From Leptodontidium sp. MPI-SDFR-AT-0119 (Eukaryota; Ascomycota; Leotiomycetes; Helotiales; Leptodontidiaceae), in assembly GCA_020726505.1 (NCBI GenBank), contig JAHLEZ010000013.1, forward strand, positions 992,001-1,056,000: a DNA stretch of 64,000 nt, given 5' to 3'. The notes below the pieces were generated by a model that had not been told where the DNA came from, searched no databases, and worked only from the letters and a program-made list of their open reading frames with translations. The position numbers and the translations under genes are program-made. Positions 18,851 to 30,559 of the stretch are shown one piece after another (within the stretch, counting starts at the first letter, position 1; each line of letters opens with the position of its first letter).

Positions 18851-21700
18851 CAGCTGCTGCCTTGCGATTTGGTTGTATTTGCTGTGTCAGGGTGACCTCT
18901 CCAGCTGCTTTATGGCCTGGAATGACCTAAACGCTCGCAGAGAATGATCGTTTTGGGTTGGGGTGAATGGTGTGTGGGTGTGTTGTTGATTGAAAAAGAG
19001 GACCGAAGTGGTCGAAGGAGAAGGCAGAATGGGGTCACCGCTCGCAGTGAGAATTACAAGGTCTTGATTCGAATTTGGACTTACGGGGAAGGCCTAATAA
19101 AGGCTAACACAAGGGGAGAATGAACCACTTCTACGTAGCGAACAAGTTTATCAAAGGGCAGACGGAAGGAGGAAAAGAGGGCGTGAGAGTCTACTAAATC
19201 ACAGAGAAGTGTCCTCTGCTGTCCAGGTGAATGGTATGTCGTGGTAGGCAACGCAGAAGAAGCAGGAGGGAGGGAGGACAAGAGCTAGGGGAAGAGACAA
19301 GGCGTTGCCTGAGATCCACAGCTGTGGAAAAGGTCGGAACGGGTTAGATCGTCACAAGATGAGCAGGTAGGTTCTCCTGTCTCAAAGCAGGCGCAGCCAC
19401 CAGGCGATGAATGTAAAGAGAGAGAGAAGACTTTCTAAGCTGTTCACGTTAGTAGCTTGAAAGTTTCAGCAGAAACTGCAAAAGCAGAAGGCGTGAGGCG
19501 GTTAGTAGTGATGAGAGACCTGATACGGTATCAAAGAATCACAGTTGCAATGAAATCAAAAATATAATTATACAAGTTATATATAACGCACTCTCAAAGT
19601 TGTTGACGCCAGATAAATGATCAACGTCAAGAGGTTAAGAAATCCAAAAACTGCTTGACACGAGCTTTTAACGATGTGTGTAGAAGTCGTTAAGACGGTT
19701 GAAGGAGAGCATGAGGGGAGATAGAGCCGGTTCGAAGCACCCTAGATTTAAGAGGGTGAGCATGGAAGGACAGGAGAGTTCTCATTTCAACGCGAGACTG
19801 TGAGATAAAAGCTTACATAAATCGAAATCCATTGCCAAACTGAGAATATCACAAAGAATGAGTATGACGGGAGTACAAACCACTTCGAACTGAGAATGAT
19901 CACTGGCGCTGACCATTTGAGGGTTTGAGAGAGCGGGTAAACCTTTAGCAGAGGGTAAGTTAACAGAGATTGCAGAGTCTTTTGTATTATCAAGTGATTA
20001 TTAGTTTATAAGGTCAGACAAAAGTAATAGGTGATGCTCAATAAGGTTACTGTGTGATAAAGTACATGCATCAAAGGGGAATATGGAAGTTAAACATTCA
20101 TAAAGGAAAAAAGAAACCATAAGGCTTTTTCTAGTGAGCCCTTATTGAATCTATTCTTACAAAAGATACACGGAACCAGAAAAGCAAACCAGGACGAATT
20201 GTAGTTGGAATTCAGAGTGACGTAGCATTTCGAACGGAGTTAACGCAAAGAGAAAATAAGACATGTAATGTTTTGCACAAGCGAGGACATAAGAGCTTGA
20301 AGAAGGTATTTTAATACTTGAACTTATATTATAAAGTCTTTACAAGCTTGGAATTGTGGTACAACTAAGATCAACGACAAGTACTCACAAACCACAGAAA
20401 CCAATGGGACCCAGATGTGGCGCAAGTGGGCATGAACTTCGAATAGTTGAAGAAATGAGTCCAAGAATAAATTCAAATAGCAAACAAACCAAAACTTAGA
20501 CGAAATAGCGAGGGTCTCAATTCACTTAGCAAGGTCGCAGATATAAGAATTTGGAGTAAAGCCTGTAAGGAAGAATTTCAGTTTGGTGAGTCTTCTTGCA
20601 CTTGGCGAGGAACGAACCCGAACCCCGACTGACTATTTTTATTCAGGAGAGAACCTTGCACTTTCTATCATTTGGAAGTAAGGGGGGTCCCCTAATATTA
20701 AGTGAGAGACAGAGATTTCCATTTTTACCGAATTAACCCCGCTGAGTCTACTTACAAAGTGGTAGTGAGAACAAGATATTCTTGTTCCATGGACCGGCGA
20801 CTTGATTCAGCTGATTATCATAACGCACATGGAAATAAACAAATAAAAGGGGCAGCTTTCAATCCGATTCAGGAGTTTGTAAGTGTTGATTACTAGGAAA
20901 TTGAGATAATTAGAAAGATTATGAGTTTTGCTTCAGCAGACATTAATCAAGGTTACAGCAGTCTGCCTCGTGACAAAATTGCTGGAGACAAGAATGTGTT
21001 GGACATCCCAGCGGTCGGAGAGCTGAGAGAGCCAGGTGCGCCCAGGGCACTGGCCCCAACAGCGCTGACACCGTTGTGGAAAGCGATCTCGTCGCTACAG
21101 CCTCTGATTGAGAAAACAAAAGTACGATTAAGTATCCCGCGAGAGAAAAAAGAGTATAATCCAGTCAAAATGCGATGTATCATGTGAATTGGATTTGGCT
21201 TACACATGGTCCATCTGGCCGCCACACCTGGCCCACATCACTTGACAGAATTGAGCGAACTACAGGAAGTCTTGACATTAAAATGCAGAAATAATAGAAT
21301 TAGCTATTATATTATTACTTAGCGCAAGTATCAGGTGCCAATAAAATTAACGGGTTGTATGATTGACAAGTGAAATGGTAGATATTTCCTTTCGATTTCG
21401 CTTGGCTTTGGTGGGAGAAGGAAGTAAAACAAAAAAGTATTAGGGTATCTAAGTGTTCTCTCTTAGAAGACACTTCATACACGAATCTCTGGGAAGGCAG
21501 TGATAGGTAGCCAGTGAATTCTCAGAAACCCACGGACTGGTTCTCCATCCTGCTAGGCGTTTGTTCGACAGAGAAATTTTATCTTCGTGGGGCTGCGAAA
21601 CGAGTAAATGGTAAGAGGTAAGTGAAGGTCTCGGATGTAATTTAGAACTTTAGCAGCCTAGCTTTTTGCATGTCTGTTTAATTGCACTTGGTATATTTTA
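18851..21700. other. Gene-poor AT-rich tract
   Basis: About 2.8 kb without a supported gene. ORFs here are short, have no domain signatures, and mostly start at non-ATG codons. The base composition and lack of long frames would fit an old, mutated repeat, but I see no terminal repeats or transposase motif. Confidence 0.45.
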
Positions 21701-21759
21701 AGGTATGCGCCGATTTAGATACCGTCATGTTTAACCCCGGGACTGGGCTGTTCTAGATT

Positions 21760-22250
21760 TTAGGCAGCTTGAAAGCGGCGTGACAATTGCACGGCATGCA
21801 ATATTCCAGGAACGGGCACTTGACACCTCGCTATGACTTCTGGGTTGTAATTAGACTGCTTGGCATCTTGTTAGACATGCAGCAGTTCAGGAACGTTCTT
21901 TATTAAATACTAGCTCAGTTGCTTAGAAGCGGGACTAGATTCTTTGGCGGGCAGGCGTGTATAGAAGTCCAGACTCCAGAAGCGATACTCTACTTCCTGG
22001 CCATTGAGCTTTTTTTAGTTACATTTAGACCTGCTTGGCAAGATTCTAGATGTGCAACAATTTAGGTACTGTACAAGTTCATTAGTTCCTAGTTAGGTTA
22101 TAGTTAGACTAGCTTGGCAACTTAATAGACATACAGCAACTCTGGAACAGGAACAGGTGTCTAGTTCCCACTTAGTCTACTTTAAATTGTAGCTAGCCTA
22201 CTTGGCAACTGCATACATATGCAGCATGCCAGGAACCCTACGATAAAATT
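21760..22250. repeat. Degenerate tandem repeat, about five copies
   Basis: A block of about 45 bases recurs near 21775, 21850, 22030, 22105 and 22190. Its core is TAGAC..GCTTGGCA.., then AGACATGCAGCA, then CAGGAAC. Copies differ by many transitions and the spacers vary (about 75 to 180 bases). Confidence 0.5.
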
Positions 22251-23296
22251 GAACCTTTTAATTCCATTGTGCCACTGTACTAATAGAAACCACGGTACCG
22301 GGTAGACGTTAGACTTTGCGGGGATAAAATACCTTAAGTTACTCGTTAGGTAAGCTAAAAAGAAGATGCTAAAAATTTATAAACTTTCTGAGTAACGAAA
22401 TGCATGACACCATTTGCAACTCTCCCAAAAAGTGAAGGATGAATCGGTATGGTTTCTTCAATCTATTTTTTATTCAGGCCCTCCCTCGCCTCGCCTCGCA
22501 TCGAGAGAGGAATGTTTACTGTTCCACCTTGCAGTCTCGCTCAAGATATGTTTGCACTATCTCGATTTTCTTGGCACGGGATGTCGCAGTCGCAGTCGCA
22601 GTTCATGAATTGCTTGAACAAGAGGAAGTGTTAAGTAATGTGGGGATAGGAGAAATTAAGACCAGAGTCCAGGGAGCAGTTGATATGAGGATCCGAGGAG
22701 AGTATCACTGTGACCACCCTGTCCGCGGTTTCACAGCGGCACAAGCTGCTTATGGCGACGAGGATAGGTATTCAAAGCAGTATATTATATTCCAACTCCA
22801 ATTCTCCCAGTCTATACCATAGTCTATCCAAACAACAAAGGAGTCTAAGGTCCAATACCTAATGAATGTGTCGTAAATATCTCATGACGTTCCCCACATC
22901 CTCCTCCGCCCATTATCCCCCTTCACCCAAGGACCCCGTAATAAATCAACCCAATCATCTGTGACCCAAGAAATAGACATTAAGTATTACATATAGAGAG
23001 GAAATACAGACACATAAGGTATATAAGGAAGGTAAAGACAGATTTTTGAAGCGGCAGGCGTTCCAAAAGCGACAAAATCTAGAGCAGCTACTCAACAGCG
23101 TTGTGTACTGAGTTACTCCTTTCCACGATATTGAGAGAAAGAATGTTTCGGATAAATGACAGCTGCAGGTTTCCAAGACCAGCTGTTACTAATGTCATTC
23201 GAGAGTATTTTTTTGAGAAGACAGGTAGGTGTTGAGGAGGTATTCCCGCGACTCTGAACGGAATGGCTCGAGTACCGACGGCATTGAAGATTCTGT
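22251..23296. other. Intergenic, about 1 kb
   Basis: Holds small overlapping ORFs (22414-22822) in several frames with no family signal. It is the 3' flank of the gene at 23297-25585. Confidence 0.4.
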
Positions 23297-25585
23297 TTAT
23301 TCCGGGATCGGGGCTTTGATTGTTTCCACGGAACTCGCCTTGATGGTGTCATTACTTCTAGATGCCTCTCGAAACTTCGCTGGGGTTATGGTCGAGGCCG
23401 AGCTGACTTTCCGAGGTTGCTTCTTCGATCGACGCGGTTTTTTGCACGAAGCTGGAGGCAGCAGCGCAGGAGTATTCCTGAATTCCTCAAACATCTTCTG
23501 CAAATCCTCCTTGTAAGATTTATACATCCTCTTGTTCTCCTCGTGAGATAACTTTTTGTCCTCTATGAAAGGTATGATGGGCATATCCTTCCAACAGATC
23601 AAGCCTTCGGTCCTATGATGTTCCTTGAAAAGGTCGTTGTCACCCTTCGAAGACTGGCCAGGCTTGACGAAATCGGCGTGTGGGCATCCAGGGTAGGATT
23701 TGGGACACCTGTCAATAGTGCACCTGAAGCCCTTCCAGCTTTGCTTATTGCATTCAATGGAGGAATAGTATTGCATTTCCCAGCCTGGAGGGCATGGACG
23801 ACTTCTGATGAGTGGACGCGACTTCGGTAAGTAGATGTCTGGCTTCTTCTCCTTGACCGGGTCAGGTTTAAGATTTAGTACTCGCTTGAACCAAGATCTG
23901 CGAATTTTATTCGGGTCGATGCTGCAGCCTTTTGTGCAAGCTTTTGTGTGACAATCGCGGAAGCAAATCTTCTTGTTCTTCCGTTTGGGATCGAGGTCGA
24001 CAAAGCGACCGTAACGGTCTGGTCCCATTCGTTCCAGCAAAGTGTTCTTGACCGGAGCATCCACGTCCGAATCATCCAGGTCCAGATATCCAGCTTCCGG
24101 ATTTTCCACGTCTGGAGAACCCGTGTCATGAGAGGGCAGCTCCCGTACACAGTCATCCTCGAGCGAAAACATTCTCATTCTTGGGCTCGCAAAAGTGATG
24201 TTATGACGGCAGCGACCACAAGGGTCGTCTCGGTAAGTCTGAGCTCTCTCGTCCATCCCTTTTCGAATGATACTCTCGAGTTGCGTCGTCATTTCCAGGA
24301 AGCCGTCACATTCCAACTCATTGCCTCTCTCGACCAACTCCTGCAACGAACCTGCCAACCTATCTCTGGCCATCCTGGCTCTAGACTTCTCAGCAGCAGT
24401 CCAGTTGTCGGGTTCGTCTCCTTGGCAAATCCTGATCAGTGGCATATGTGCACCAACATGCCGATGCGAATCGAAGACAAGCGTCCTAGCATCCCACAAC
24501 TTCTCTGTGCGAGGAATATCAACTATAGACTTCCGACTCTTCGTCCGACACACCCAGATACGTCTCCCGCGCTGAAGGTGATTCATCAGGATATCGAAAT
24601 CTCCACCTTCCTTCTTGACGGCGATCTTTCCATGTTTGGGCCATGAACTCAGTGCGTAGCTGTCCTTCAAGATGTCGTGATTCTTATCAATGACAATGGT
24701 GGCGGATTGAAGAACCCTCATGACGGAGCGTCCATAAATCGTCAAATGGTCATCTTTCCAGTCCACGAAGTCCTCGTTTATGCAGATCTTCTCGATCCAG
24801 AGACTTATTTTGACCTTGGGACGCCTTTCTCCCCATTTTGGTAGGAGGTAATCCTTCCCAAGATTCCTGTGACGTTGATCCCAGCCTCGGTTTCGGTTTT
24901 TAATTCGACGAATGGCAACTTTCAGCCATCTCTGGAAGCGTCGTGAGCTTTGGCGGGCGACTAGCTCCTCGACTGGTCGTTTTGGACCCGGAAGTCCAGC
25001 AGGCTCGTCCGCAGGAATCATCTCCCTGATGATCTTCGTAGCCCTCTTGCTGAAATATAGGCTTCCGTCAGGTCTCCAAGAAATCTCGGATAACGGGACA
25101 CACATTTTTGGTAGTTTCGCTTCCCGCGTGAAGTACATCCTGCCTCTCTTTTCGCTCTTGACACGAGAACGATTGCCAGTAGAAAACCTTTCGCGCACCC
25201 CATATGAAGAAGCCATCCGCAGGGGACTTCTCGTCGGTATGTTAATAGCTATACCAGAGTCACTTCGGCTCAGCATCTCATCCCCCTTCAACCTGCAGGT
25301 GCAAGTTCCAGGAGCACCCGGAGATGGTGGACCACCTCGCTTGTTCTTCTCGTCCGACTCTTTGCGGCACGAGCAAGCGCGGTCAAGGCTTGGTTGTGGC
25401 TTTGGTGTAGCTGGTGGGCTACCGACGACGGTAGGAGATGGCACGGGATTTCCGAGGGTAGGAGTTCGAAGATGACTGTTTCGACGGGAGAAACGAGGTC
25501 TTGGAAGGATTCCTCTGACAATGTTTACAACACTCTGTACGGAGCTTTCGCCTCGAGGTGTTGACTGAGATCGTTCTGAAGCCAT
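23297..25585 (-). CDS. Large single-exon protein with divergent HET-like core, hypothetical
   Basis: 762 residues from ATG 25585, no intron. The N-terminal 130 residues are basic, Ser/Pro-rich and disordered, with two Cys pairs (ACSCRK, CTCRLK). Around residues 260-320 the text ISLWIEKICINEDFVDWKDD followed by IYGRSVMRVLQSATIVI has the shape of the HET core (WID-x-x-CINQ ... IY ... A ... VI). The flanking YLTLSYCWG-type strand is missing. Further on there are Cys-rich patches, CFRDCHTKACTKGC and CTIDRCPKSYPGCPH, which could bind zinc. The C-terminus is Lys/Arg-rich. I do not recognise an established family, and the HET likeness is inference. The frame is intact over 2.3 kb, so the gene is probably maintained. 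Its promoter lies in 25586-26527. Confidence 0.75.
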   Translation of the reverse strand: MASERSQSTPRGESSVQSVVNIVRGILPRPRFSRRNSHLRTPTLGNPVPSPTVVGSPPATPKPQPSLDRACSCRKESDEKNKRGGPPSPGAPGTCTCRLKGDEMLSRSDSGIAINIPTRSPLRMASSYGVRERFSTGNRSRVKSEKRGRMYFTREAKLPKMCVPLSEISWRPDGSLYFSKRATKIIREMIPADEPAGLPGPKRPVEELVARQSSRRFQRWLKVAIRRIKNRNRGWDQRHRNLGKDYLLPKWGERRPKVKISLWIEKICINEDFVDWKDDHLTIYGRSVMRVLQSATIVIDKNHDILKDSYALSSWPKHGKIAVKKEGGDFDILMNHLQRGRRIWVCRTKSRKSIVDIPRTEKLWDARTLVFDSHRHVGAHMPLIRICQGDEPDNWTAAEKSRARMARDRLAGSLQELVERGNELECDGFLEMTTQLESIIRKGMDERAQTYRDDPCGRCRHNITFASPRMRMFSLEDDCVRELPSHDTGSPDVENPEAGYLDLDDSDVDAPVKNTLLERMGPDRYGRFVDLDPKRKNKKICFRDCHTKACTKGCSIDPNKIRRSWFKRVLNLKPDPVKEKKPDIYLPKSRPLIRSRPCPPGWEMQYYSSIECNKQSWKGFRCTIDRCPKSYPGCPHADFVKPGQSSKGDNDLFKEHHRTEGLICWKDMPIIPFIEDKKLSHEENKRMYKSYKEDLQKMFEEFRNTPALLPPASCKKPRRSKKQPRKVSSASTITPAKFREASRSNDTIKASSVETIKAPIPE

Positions 25586-26527
25586 TGTGTGATTGTGACT
25601 TTGTTTTTTGGGGCTTTGGGTGTGCGGTTACCAGCTGTGTGAGTACTTGTATCAGCGCTGCTGGTGGGCAAAGTTCGGGAATGGGTAGCAATATTTCCGT
25701 GTGAGTGTGACGCGGTTGGGCTGGGAATGAGTGGATAGGGGAGGGGAGTAAGTATGTTTCTCACATGAATGAGCAGTGACTCTAGGGATTCAAGCAGAGA
25801 GGCACTGAGCACTTCGAAAATTTGAGATAAGGGGCCATATGTTGGCTGTTGGCGCCAGTGGTGTTTCCAGAGAGGAATTTAGTTGTATAAGTCGGAGGCG
25901 AAGATAGGAACGTAGGTTGTTGAAGGCGAGACGGCCTACAAATGTCAGAAACGCAACTCAATACATTCAGAGACCTACGGTGAAGTCTCCCAGAGAGTTG
26001 TTCTCCGGGTCCAGAGTGTTATAGCTTAAGAAAAAACTATATCAGAATCCCTAGTAACACAACATCAGTAAGCATTTCGCACAATCACAAAATTACCACA
26101 GCAGGGGGCTAAACAAAACGCAAACCAATTATAGCATGGCAATAGAAAGAGCAGAATCCAAGTAGTAGTACTTACAGCATCCGAAAGCATCACGTATCCA
26201 AAGACCATGGTGAGCTGAGAACATATCAAAGCGGCTAGGGGTATGAAGTTGTCTCAATGCCAGTAGAAGAAAAGCTGACGAGACGACGAAAGGAAACAAA
26301 ACCAAGGGAAGGGGAAAGGTACCACTTTAATTTATGTGTATTCTGTTCCGTTCACCTGGGTATCACTATTTCTCCTCCATCAGATATTTCGTCATGGTCA
26401 ATCCAACCAAAAGCAACTCGAGCCGGCCCACTCCTAAACAAACCCAAACCCCACAACCAACGCCAAGCCTCCCAAGTATGGGACCGAACGAACAACCGAA
26501 AGAAATCCAGACCATCCATCCACTATC
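25586..26527. other. Intergenic, about 940 bp
   Basis: 5' flank of the large single-exon gene and 3' flank of the membrane/coiled-coil gene (both minus). Plus-strand ORFs crossing 26257-26777 are antisense shadows. Confidence 0.45.
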
Positions 26528-28181
26528 TTATCCATCAATCATCGCTCCTTCAAGACGGCCACGCTCCAATGTCCGTCTAAGATGTTCGTCCTCTAACTTC
26601 CTGGCATTCAGTCGGCTCTCCTCCAATCTCTCGACTCCCTTATTAATATTCTCAATGTGTACCGAGAGAGGGATATCAAGTCGATCACGCAGCAGTTCCG
26701 GTGAGCCAACCCGTTCTCGCAAGTCCTCTAACCCGGCTCCCATGGCTTGCAATCGAATGATGGTACCAGAAACATGAGCGTAGGCCGTCTTTCGGTAAAT
26801 GCCAACTTGTTGCAACAAGCCCAGCTTCCTGTCCATCTTGTTAAGCTTGCCCCGATTTCCTCCAACCATGGTCCACAATTCGGCCAGAATCTCTTCTTTC
26901 AAAGCTTTGGTGTGCATGTCATCCCTGGTTGCAATTCCGTGAATCACATCGAGTCGGTCTTCGAGGTTCGTGAGGACAAGGAGAATGGCTTGGGCTTCGA
27001 TAATCAACTTATTGATCTCCTCTTCCACAATCCGTGTATGTTGTATATACTGGTCCAACAAGACGCTCTCGGTGAACTTGACTGGCTGGAACGGGGCGAG
27101 TAACCGGTCATGGATGAATGCGTTGATCGAGCCTCTAGAACCATCTCTCTCTTGGATACCATCGAGAACCCTGGTCGTCCATCTCGTGGTAGCAATGACG
27201 CTGTCCACTGCTCGGCCCACATGGCTATTAAATTTCTGCAAGTCGTACGAAGCTATTCGGGCGGTCTCGATAAAACCGTCGAATTCCAGAACCAATTCAT
27301 TTCTAGTAAAGTCAGTACTTGGGCCGAGAATTTAATGCCGATGCTGGCCAGGTCACTTACTTGGAGTGAAGCTGGCTATAACGAACAAGCTGACGTAGAT
27401 CCCGAATTGAGGCTTCACCACGCTTCATGTCTAGCGGCAAAGAAACTCCACCAGCGCTTTCTTCCAACACCTCCTCAAACTTTGACTGCACCGCCATCAA
27501 ATCATCAAATTCAACTGGTGGGGGCGAGCCGTGGCTAGTATCGACTCGATGGACTGGGCAAAATGGTAGATTCAGCAATGAAGCACCGGGAATTCGGCAT
27601 AGCGGCGACATCGAGGCATAGATGGAGTTTGTGACCAAGTTTCGGGCGATGACGGCAATTCCAAAGAGAAGCCATACTGCTAAGATATATGATAGTGGTT
27701 TCTTCAAGACCTTGAGCGCGCCAGTGAGAACATCCAGAAGCCAGGACATGATGGCAGTAAGGTGCTCAACAGCAACATCCACAATATCTCTGAAATTGCT
27801 GGAGTTGTCGCCTTGATATGTGCTAGGGCCTTCGGTGGGCGGGCTCTTAATTCTCGCACGTTTGACAGGACTTTCGTTGCTCATCCGAGTATTCCTTCTC
27901 CGTGCTTCCAAGACTCTTTCGGCTGACTGGTTTGCCCTTGCTCGTGCACTTCCACTCGTTGTGTCTGCCCAAGATCCGTCCATAGAATTGAGGTCCAATG
28001 ACGGCATCACCAACTCTGGTTCAAGCGACCTGTTTGTTCCTCTTGTTGACTTTCTAGGAGGCGTTACTCTGCGCGGCGGGGGTTTGTATTCATCATCTGG
28101 TGGTGAATCCTCGGCACTGTCATCATCGCCTTCTACCACCCAGGAATCCCCTAGATGTACCTTCGACTTGCCAGGCGGCAT
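26528..28181 (-). CDS. Membrane protein with disordered N-terminus and coiled-coil C-terminus, hypothetical
   Basis: Two exons, 28181-27361 and 27302-26528, with intron 27303-27360 (GTAAGT...TACTGAC...CTAG) in phase 2; 531 residues. I chose ATG 28181 (MPPGKSKVHLGDSWVVEG). The 46 codons before it lie in the same frame but look like leader DNA. Residues 1-130 are acidic then Arg/Pro-rich, with KRARIKSPP as a possible nuclear signal. One or two hydrophobic helices follow (MSWLLDVLTGALKVL and PLSYILAVWLLFGIAVIARN). The rest is helical with coiled-coil character (LEDRLDVIHGIATRDD, NINKGVERLEESRLNARKLE). The design (nucleoplasm-type disordered head, membrane helix, lumenal coiled coil) would suit an inner nuclear membrane or ER protein, but that is inference. 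It is divergent from ThrRS. Confidence 0.8.
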
Positions 28182-28535
28182 GGTGAATGAATGTCTGTAT
28201 CTGTTAGTCGCTTGAGCAAGATGTGAAGCGCGTAGATTGATTACTAGCGATGCCAAATAATGAATATTGCTTGCGCAAAAGTAAGTAAAGGTGAGTGAGC
28301 GGAAAATAATAGAGATCACTTAGAAAAGTAGAGACGAGATGTGGGATGTGCCATGAAATATACATCATATATTATTCTACGAGGCTGGGATTCTGCCAGG
28401 TCCATGACGTTGCCAGCTGACCCTGGTCACCGCGTTGTCGCGGGACTTCGAGGCTTGCAGGGATCAACTCGCGCTTGACGAGCTAGGAATCTTTAAATAA
28501 TTCGGAGGCAGCTCGACCCATTCAATGTAATCGCC
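28182..28535. promoter_or_regulatory. Divergent promoter region of the membrane protein and ThrRS genes
   Basis: 354 bases between two start codons facing away from each other. No coding frame. I cannot name sites with confidence. Confidence 0.5.
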
Positions 28536-30233
28536 ATGATGCGCTCGTCAAGGGCTCTGCGTCTATTACAGATCAGGTCACGACCATCACATGTTGTATA
28601 CCGAGTCCCGCGGATACAGTCAATTCGAAATGGCTATTGTACGGCCTGCGAACCTCCAGCAGGAGCTGCAGAGTCAGCCAAGTCAACAGCCAGTCCTTCG
28701 ACTCCACTCGCAGACCATCGACAGCTAGGAATCGAGCAAGAGCTCTTCACTACATCTGCCTACAGCCCCGGATCCCCGTTATTCCTCCCAAATGGCGCCA
28801 AACTATTCAACAGGCTGACGAATTTCCTCCGAGCTCAGTACGACCATTTCGGGTTCCAGGAAGTTATTACACCGACGATATACAAGAAGTCGCTATGGGA
28901 AAAGTCAGGCCATTGGGAGAATTATGCGAACGATATGTACTCAGTGGTTGGTCGGGGGGCGAAAGGAGAGAAGGAAGGCCGACAGGTTGGGGAAGATGAG
29001 GAGTACGGCTTGAAGCCTATGAACTGCCCAGGACACTGCCTCATCTTTGCATCGAAGAAGCGGAGCTACAAAGAACTGCCTATACGATACGCCGATTTTA
29101 GCCCCTTACATCGGAATGAGGTCCACGGCGCACTTAGTGGATTGACGAGGGTACGGAGATTCCACCAGGACGATGGACATATTTTCTGCCGCCCTTCTCA
29201 GATTCGTCAGGAAATCACGAGCACGTTGGATTTCATCAAGATGACGTACAATGTTTTTGGCCTTGGGCCGTACCGTTTGGCGCTTTCTACGAGGCCGGCA
29301 GATCATTTCATTGGGACGGTGGAGGAATGGGAGAATGCCGAAGCGGCTTTGAAGGAGTCGTTGGATGCTAGTGGGCAAGCCTGGACAATCAACGAAGGAG
29401 ATGGGGCTTTTTACGGGCCAAAGATCGATGTCATCTTGAAGGATTCGGATGGGAAAGAACACCAAACCGCAACAATTCAGCTCGATTTTCAGCTACCGAA
29501 ACGGTTCGAATTGGAATACCAAGCTCCAGCTCCAGAGCTTGAGCAGAAGGGAGAATCTACTACTGATCTAGCTTTATTGAAGGTCCAGGGACCAGTGACC
29601 CCTGTTCTAATCCACCGAGCAGTCCTGGGCTCAGTGGAAAGAATCATGGCACTTCTTATTGAGCATCACAACGGCCATTGGCCATTCTGGCTGAACCCCC
29701 GACAAGTAATGATCATCACAGTCAACGATTCGGAACCCGTGGTAGAATTTGCCCAAAAGTGCAAGCGAGTTTTGCAAGGTACGCAACGGGCAAAGCTTGG
29801 GAAGGCAGGCTCCAGGACGCAGAAATCCCAAGACCGAATCTCAGTCGACATAGATGACAGCGCACGCTCGCTGCAAAAGAAGATCCGGGAAGCAAAGTCG
29901 AAACGCTATTCCGTCATCGCTGTGGTTGGACCACAGGACGTCGAAAAAGGTCGTCTTGTGGTGGATTTTACTGGTATCCCGAAGGCTGAAGAGACGATGA
30001 TCCACGATCCAGCTCTGAAGCGCGTTGAGCAATTGCATGATGCTGTCCCTGAGCGGCACCTAGGCACTTCCTTGGTCAGAGGTGTTGCCTCGGTAGATCA
30101 TAACAACAAGACTTCATCAGTCAAACGTCCGCTAGGATCCCCGAGTTTGACGCCGGAGCAGTTGAAAGGTCTTCGGGTTCCTATTGAAGACTTGCAGAAG
30201 TTACTGTTCAAGATGAAGGCAGAGTATAGATAG
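28536..30233 (+). CDS. MST1: Mitochondrial threonyl-tRNA synthetase
   Basis: Single exon, 565 residues; ATG 28536 (MMRSSRALRLLQIRSRPSHV), a basic, Ser-rich presequence that fits mitochondrial import. The class II catalytic core is complete. It shows FLPNGAKLFNRLTNFLR, motif 1 region EVITPTIYKKSLWEKSGHWE, the zinc-site Cys in LKPMNCPGHCLIF, motif 2 LTRVRRFHQDDGHIFCR, and motif 3 PVLIHRAVLGSVERIMALLI. The anticodon-binding domain (NPRQVMIITVND and after) closes the protein. The TGS and editing domains of cytosolic ThrRS are absent, as in yeast Mst1. It charges mitochondrial tRNA-Thr with threonine for matrix translation. A lysine/glycine-rich insert (GRGAKGEKEGRQVGEDEE) lies before the MNCPGH motif, and about 40 extra residues are at the C-terminus. 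Confidence 0.93.
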   Translation: MMRSSRALRLLQIRSRPSHVVYRVPRIQSIRNGYCTACEPPAGAAESAKSTASPSTPLADHRQLGIEQELFTTSAYSPGSPLFLPNGAKLFNRLTNFLRAQYDHFGFQEVITPTIYKKSLWEKSGHWENYANDMYSVVGRGAKGEKEGRQVGEDEEYGLKPMNCPGHCLIFASKKRSYKELPIRYADFSPLHRNEVHGALSGLTRVRRFHQDDGHIFCRPSQIRQEITSTLDFIKMTYNVFGLGPYRLALSTRPADHFIGTVEEWENAEAALKESLDASGQAWTINEGDGAFYGPKIDVILKDSDGKEHQTATIQLDFQLPKRFELEYQAPAPELEQKGESTTDLALLKVQGPVTPVLIHRAVLGSVERIMALLIEHHNGHWPFWLNPRQVMIITVNDSEPVVEFAQKCKRVLQGTQRAKLGKAGSRTQKSQDRISVDIDDSARSLQKKIREAKSKRYSVIAVVGPQDVEKGRLVVDFTGIPKAEETMIHDPALKRVEQLHDAVPERHLGTSLVRGVASVDHNNKTSSVKRPLGSPSLTPEQLKGLRVPIEDLQKLLFKMKAEYR

Positions 30234-30559
30234 TAGAGACTTGTGATGTTGTAAGATATCGAATGTAATGTACATTATGATCACACAGCAAGAGGTCTTC
30301 CTCTTGTTAACCTAGCCGTACTTTCCCATTGCCGCTCCTACCATGAGGAAGGCATAAATTCCAATGTCTGTTACCCCTTCATGCTCCTCCTACCAACACC
30401 ATGAACCGGATATCATATTCCTATACCAACTCCAGACGCCACGCCCCGAACAACCCACTCCCCATAGTCCCAAGCCCATCCTTTCCTTTCCCGTAGAACA
30501 TACAATCCCAACCAAATTTCCCCCCTTCCTCCCTTCCCTTCTCATCCAGAAATAACCAA
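30234..30559. other. Convergent 3' intergenic, 326 bp
   Basis: Lies between the ends of ThrRS and the bHLH gene. Very poor in G on the plus strand toward 30560. No gene seen. Confidence 0.5.

Noticed and set aside
19720..19760. GGTTCGAAGC stretch as a tRNA T-arm
   Set aside because: I could not fold an acceptor stem or anticodon arm around it.
20580..20640. GAACCCGAACCCC-type text as a retroelement boundary
   Set aside because: No matching second copy or primer-binding arrangement seen nearby.
23948..24646. 232-codon ORF antisense to the 762-residue gene
   Set aside because: Shadow frame without features.
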